A stretch of 7,307 nucleotides of DNA from Planctomycetota bacterium (GTDB lineage Bacteria; Planctomycetota; J058; JARGOJ01), in the NCBI GenBank assembly GCA_029210225.1, contig JARGOJ010000442.1:1-7307 (forward strand). The letters run 5' to 3'. The position numbers were made by a program, and so were the translations under genes. Positions 5,505-7,307 of the stretch are shown in pieces. The notes beneath the pieces were generated by a model. It was given only the letters and a program-made list of their open reading frames with translations, ran no database searches and was not told the DNA's origin. Each line of letters opens with the position of its first letter. Position 1 is the first letter of the stretch.

Positions 5505-7307
5505 ATGGCTAAGAGCCCGAGCAACGAGATCATTGAAAATGTCGAAATCCAAGATGAGATGGAAGACGCTTATGTGAAGTACGCTATGAGCGTCATCACA
5601 GCCCGCGCTCTTCCTGATGTGCGCGATGGTCTAAAGCCGTCTCAGCGACGTGTTCTCTACGCCATGCACGACCTCAACCTCACGCCTCGCGCCTCTCACC
5701 GGAAGTGCGCGAAAATCGTTGGGGAGTGTATGGGTAATTATCACCCTCACGGTGACTCTCCTATTTACGGCACTCTTGCGCGTATGGCTCAGCCTTTCGC
5801 GACTCGATATCCTCTTGTCGACGGTCAGGGTAACTTTGGCTCCGAACAGGGAGACAATCCAGCTGCTATGCGTTATACCGAAGCGCGCATGCGGGCTGCG
5901 GCCATGGACATGATGACGGATATCAAAGAGAACACCGTCAACATGGCTCCAACCTTCGACGAAACAACCCTTGAGCCCCTCGTGCTTCCTGCGAAGTTTC
6001 CAAACCTCATTTGCAACGGCTCCCAAGGGATCGCGGTCGGTATGTCGACCAACATTCCTCCTCACAACCTCAGCGAAATCTGTAAGGGCATCATGACCCT
6101 GATTTCAAACCCTGAGTTGACTGACGCTGAGCTCTTTCAAATCGTCACCGGCCCCGACTTCCCAACCGGAGGAAGCATCCTCGGTATCAATGCGATTCGT
6201 CGTGCCTACCAAAAAGGCCGCGGCAGCATCACCATGCGAGGACGCGCTGAAATTGACGAAAAGAAGGGCAACAAGATCACCATCGTTGAGCTTCCTTTCC
6301 AGGTCATGGGTGACGACCTCGCCGAGAAGATCCGCGAGCAAGCATCCGCTGGCAAAATTGAAGGTGTCTCATCCGTCCGCAACAACTCCAATAAGAACGG
6401 TATTAAGATCGTCTTGGAGCTAAAGCGCGGTGAAGATCCAAATGTCATCCTCAACCAGCTCTACAAATTCACTCCATTGCAATCAACCTTCTCCATCAAT
6501 ATGGTTGCGCTCGACCACGGTCGTCCCCGCACCTTTACCCTCCGGGAAATGTTGCTTGCCTTCAGAGATCACCGCGTTGAGGTGATCCGCCGTCGTACTC
6601 GCTTCCGGTTGCGGAAAGCGCTTGAGCGTATTCACGTCTTAGTCGGTTTGAAGAAGGCTCTCGATCATATTGATGAAATCATCGCCATGATTCGCGCCAG
6701 CTCAGACGCTCGCGCCGCCTCTGAAGCCCTCCAGGAGAGGTTCGATTTCACCGAGCGTCAAGCCGGTTCCATTCTCTCTATGCAGCTCCAACGCCTGACA
6801 AACCTTGAGCGCGATAAGATCATCAAAGAACTGGCGGATCTCTATGAGGCTGCTAAAGATCTTCGTGATATCCTGGCCCGTCGTGAGCGCATCGACGAGC
6901 TGATCGTTGAAGACTTAGTCGACATTGAAGAACGCTACGGCGATGCCCGCCGCACCTCAATCGAAGCTGGTGAAGTCGGCAACTTCGATCTTGAAGACCT
7001 CATCATCGAAGAAGCTATGGTCGTCACCATGACCCACGAAGGATATATCAAGCGTATCCCTCTAGCGACCTACAAAGCTCAGCAACGCAACACCAAAGGT
7101 ATGCTTGGGGCATCGACCAAAGAAGGTGACTTCGTTGAATCGGTCTTCACCTCAACAACCCACGCTCACTTGCTCTGCTTCACGGATCAAGGCCGCATCT
7201 ATTGGCTCAAGGTCTACAACATTCCTGAAGGCAGCCGCACCAGTAAAGGTCGCGCCATCGTCAACCTCCTCAAACTCAAAGAGGGCGAAGGCGTTTCCGC
7301 TGTGATT
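5505..7307 (+). CDS. gyrA: DNA gyrase subunit A, N-terminal 601 codons (3' end outside window)
   Basis: GyrA is the DNA-cleaving subunit of gyrase (A2B2), which introduces negative supercoils. The visible 601 residues cover the breakage-reunion domain, tower and coiled coil, and the first blades of the C-terminal DNA-wrapping pinwheel; full-length GyrA is typically over 800 residues. Clear motifs are YAMSVITARALPDVRDGLKP (26-45), GNYHPHGDSPIYG (77-89), VDGQGNFGS (105-113), AMRYTEARM (121-129, catalytic Tyr124), GIAVGMSTNIPPHNL and FSINMVAL. The pinwheel start (VVTMTHEGYIKRIPLATY) and SRTSKGRAIVNLL favour gyrase over topoisomerase IV. Two oddities: the GyrA-box QRRGGKG is replaced by QQRNTKG (526-532), and the position equivalent to E. 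coli Asp87 is Gly89. The start follows a strong AAGGAG. The frame has no stop up to the window end, and gyrB is not in view. Confidence 0.96.
   Translation, partial: MAKSPSNEIIENVEIQDEMEDAYVKYAMSVITARALPDVRDGLKPSQRRVLYAMHDLNLTPRASHRKCAKIVGECMGNYHPHGDSPIYGTLARMAQPFATRYPLVDGQGNFGSEQGDNPAAMRYTEARMRAAAMDMMTDIKENTVNMAPTFDETTLEPLVLPAKFPNLICNGSQGIAVGMSTNIPPHNLSEICKGIMTLISNPELTDAELFQIVTGPDFPTGGSILGINAIRRAYQKGRGSITMRGRAEIDEKKGNKITIVELPFQVMGDDLAEKIREQASAGKIEGVSSVRNNSNKNGIKIVLELKRGEDPNVILNQLYKFTPLQSTFSINMVALDHGRPRTFTLREMLLAFRDHRVEVIRRRTRFRLRKALERIHVLVGLKKALDHIDEIIAMIRASSDARAASEALQERFDFTERQAGSILSMQLQRLTNLERDKIIKELADLYEAAKDLRDILARRERIDELIVEDLVDIEERYGDARRTSIEAGEVGNFDLEDLIIEEAMVVTMTHEGYIKRIPLATYKAQQRNTKGMLGASTKEGDFVESVFTSTTHAHLLCFTDQGRIYWLKVYNIPEGSRTSKGRAIVNLLKLKEGEGVSAVI

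Noticed and set aside
5631..6065. 144-residue minus-strand frame inside gyrA
   Set aside because: It overlaps the most conserved part of gyrA, including the active-site tyrosine, and has no domain of its own.

Overview
The window reads as ordinary chromosome of a Gram-negative bacterium of roughly balanced base composition. The outer membrane is implied by a FadL/OmpP1-type beta-barrel protein with a signal peptide and a terminal phenylalanine. The GyrA second-blade sequence (IYWLKVYNIPEGSRTSKGRA) looks to me more like sequences from the PVC/FCB side of the tree than like proteobacterial ones. That is an impression from memory, not a classification, and no organism is named here.

Layout, left to right. 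(1) The C-terminal part of a HEAT-repeat protein (+), open at the left edge. (2) A FabA/FabZ-like hotdog dehydratase (+), which ends at a strong 15-pair hairpin that probably stops transcription from both sides. (3) A PPP-like metallophosphoesterase (-), convergent with the dehydratase. (4) A FadL/OmpP1-family outer-membrane transporter (-), separated from the phosphatase by a 15-bp terminator hairpin. (5) A long divergent intergenic region of about 615 bases, rich in inverted repeats but without a convincing gene. (6) panE, 2-dehydropantoate 2-reductase (+), starting at TTG. (7) gyrA (+), 69 bases after panE and cut by the right edge after 601 codons.

The genes do not form one pathway. The dehydratase (acyl-chain metabolism), the FadL-like protein (uptake of fatty acids or other hydrophobic compounds) and panE (pantothenate, hence CoA and ACP) loosely touch lipid and CoA metabolism. 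They are transcribed separately and no shared system is visible. panE and gyrA are probably co-transcribed, though gyrA may also have its own promoter.

No defence system, mobile element, CRISPR array, tRNA or rRNA was seen. The points most worth a second look are a degenerate GyrA-box and a glycine at the quinolone-determining position of GyrA, a charged insertion in the FadL-like barrel, and the chain of inverted repeats between the FadL-like gene and panE, which could be structured leaders or a small RNA.
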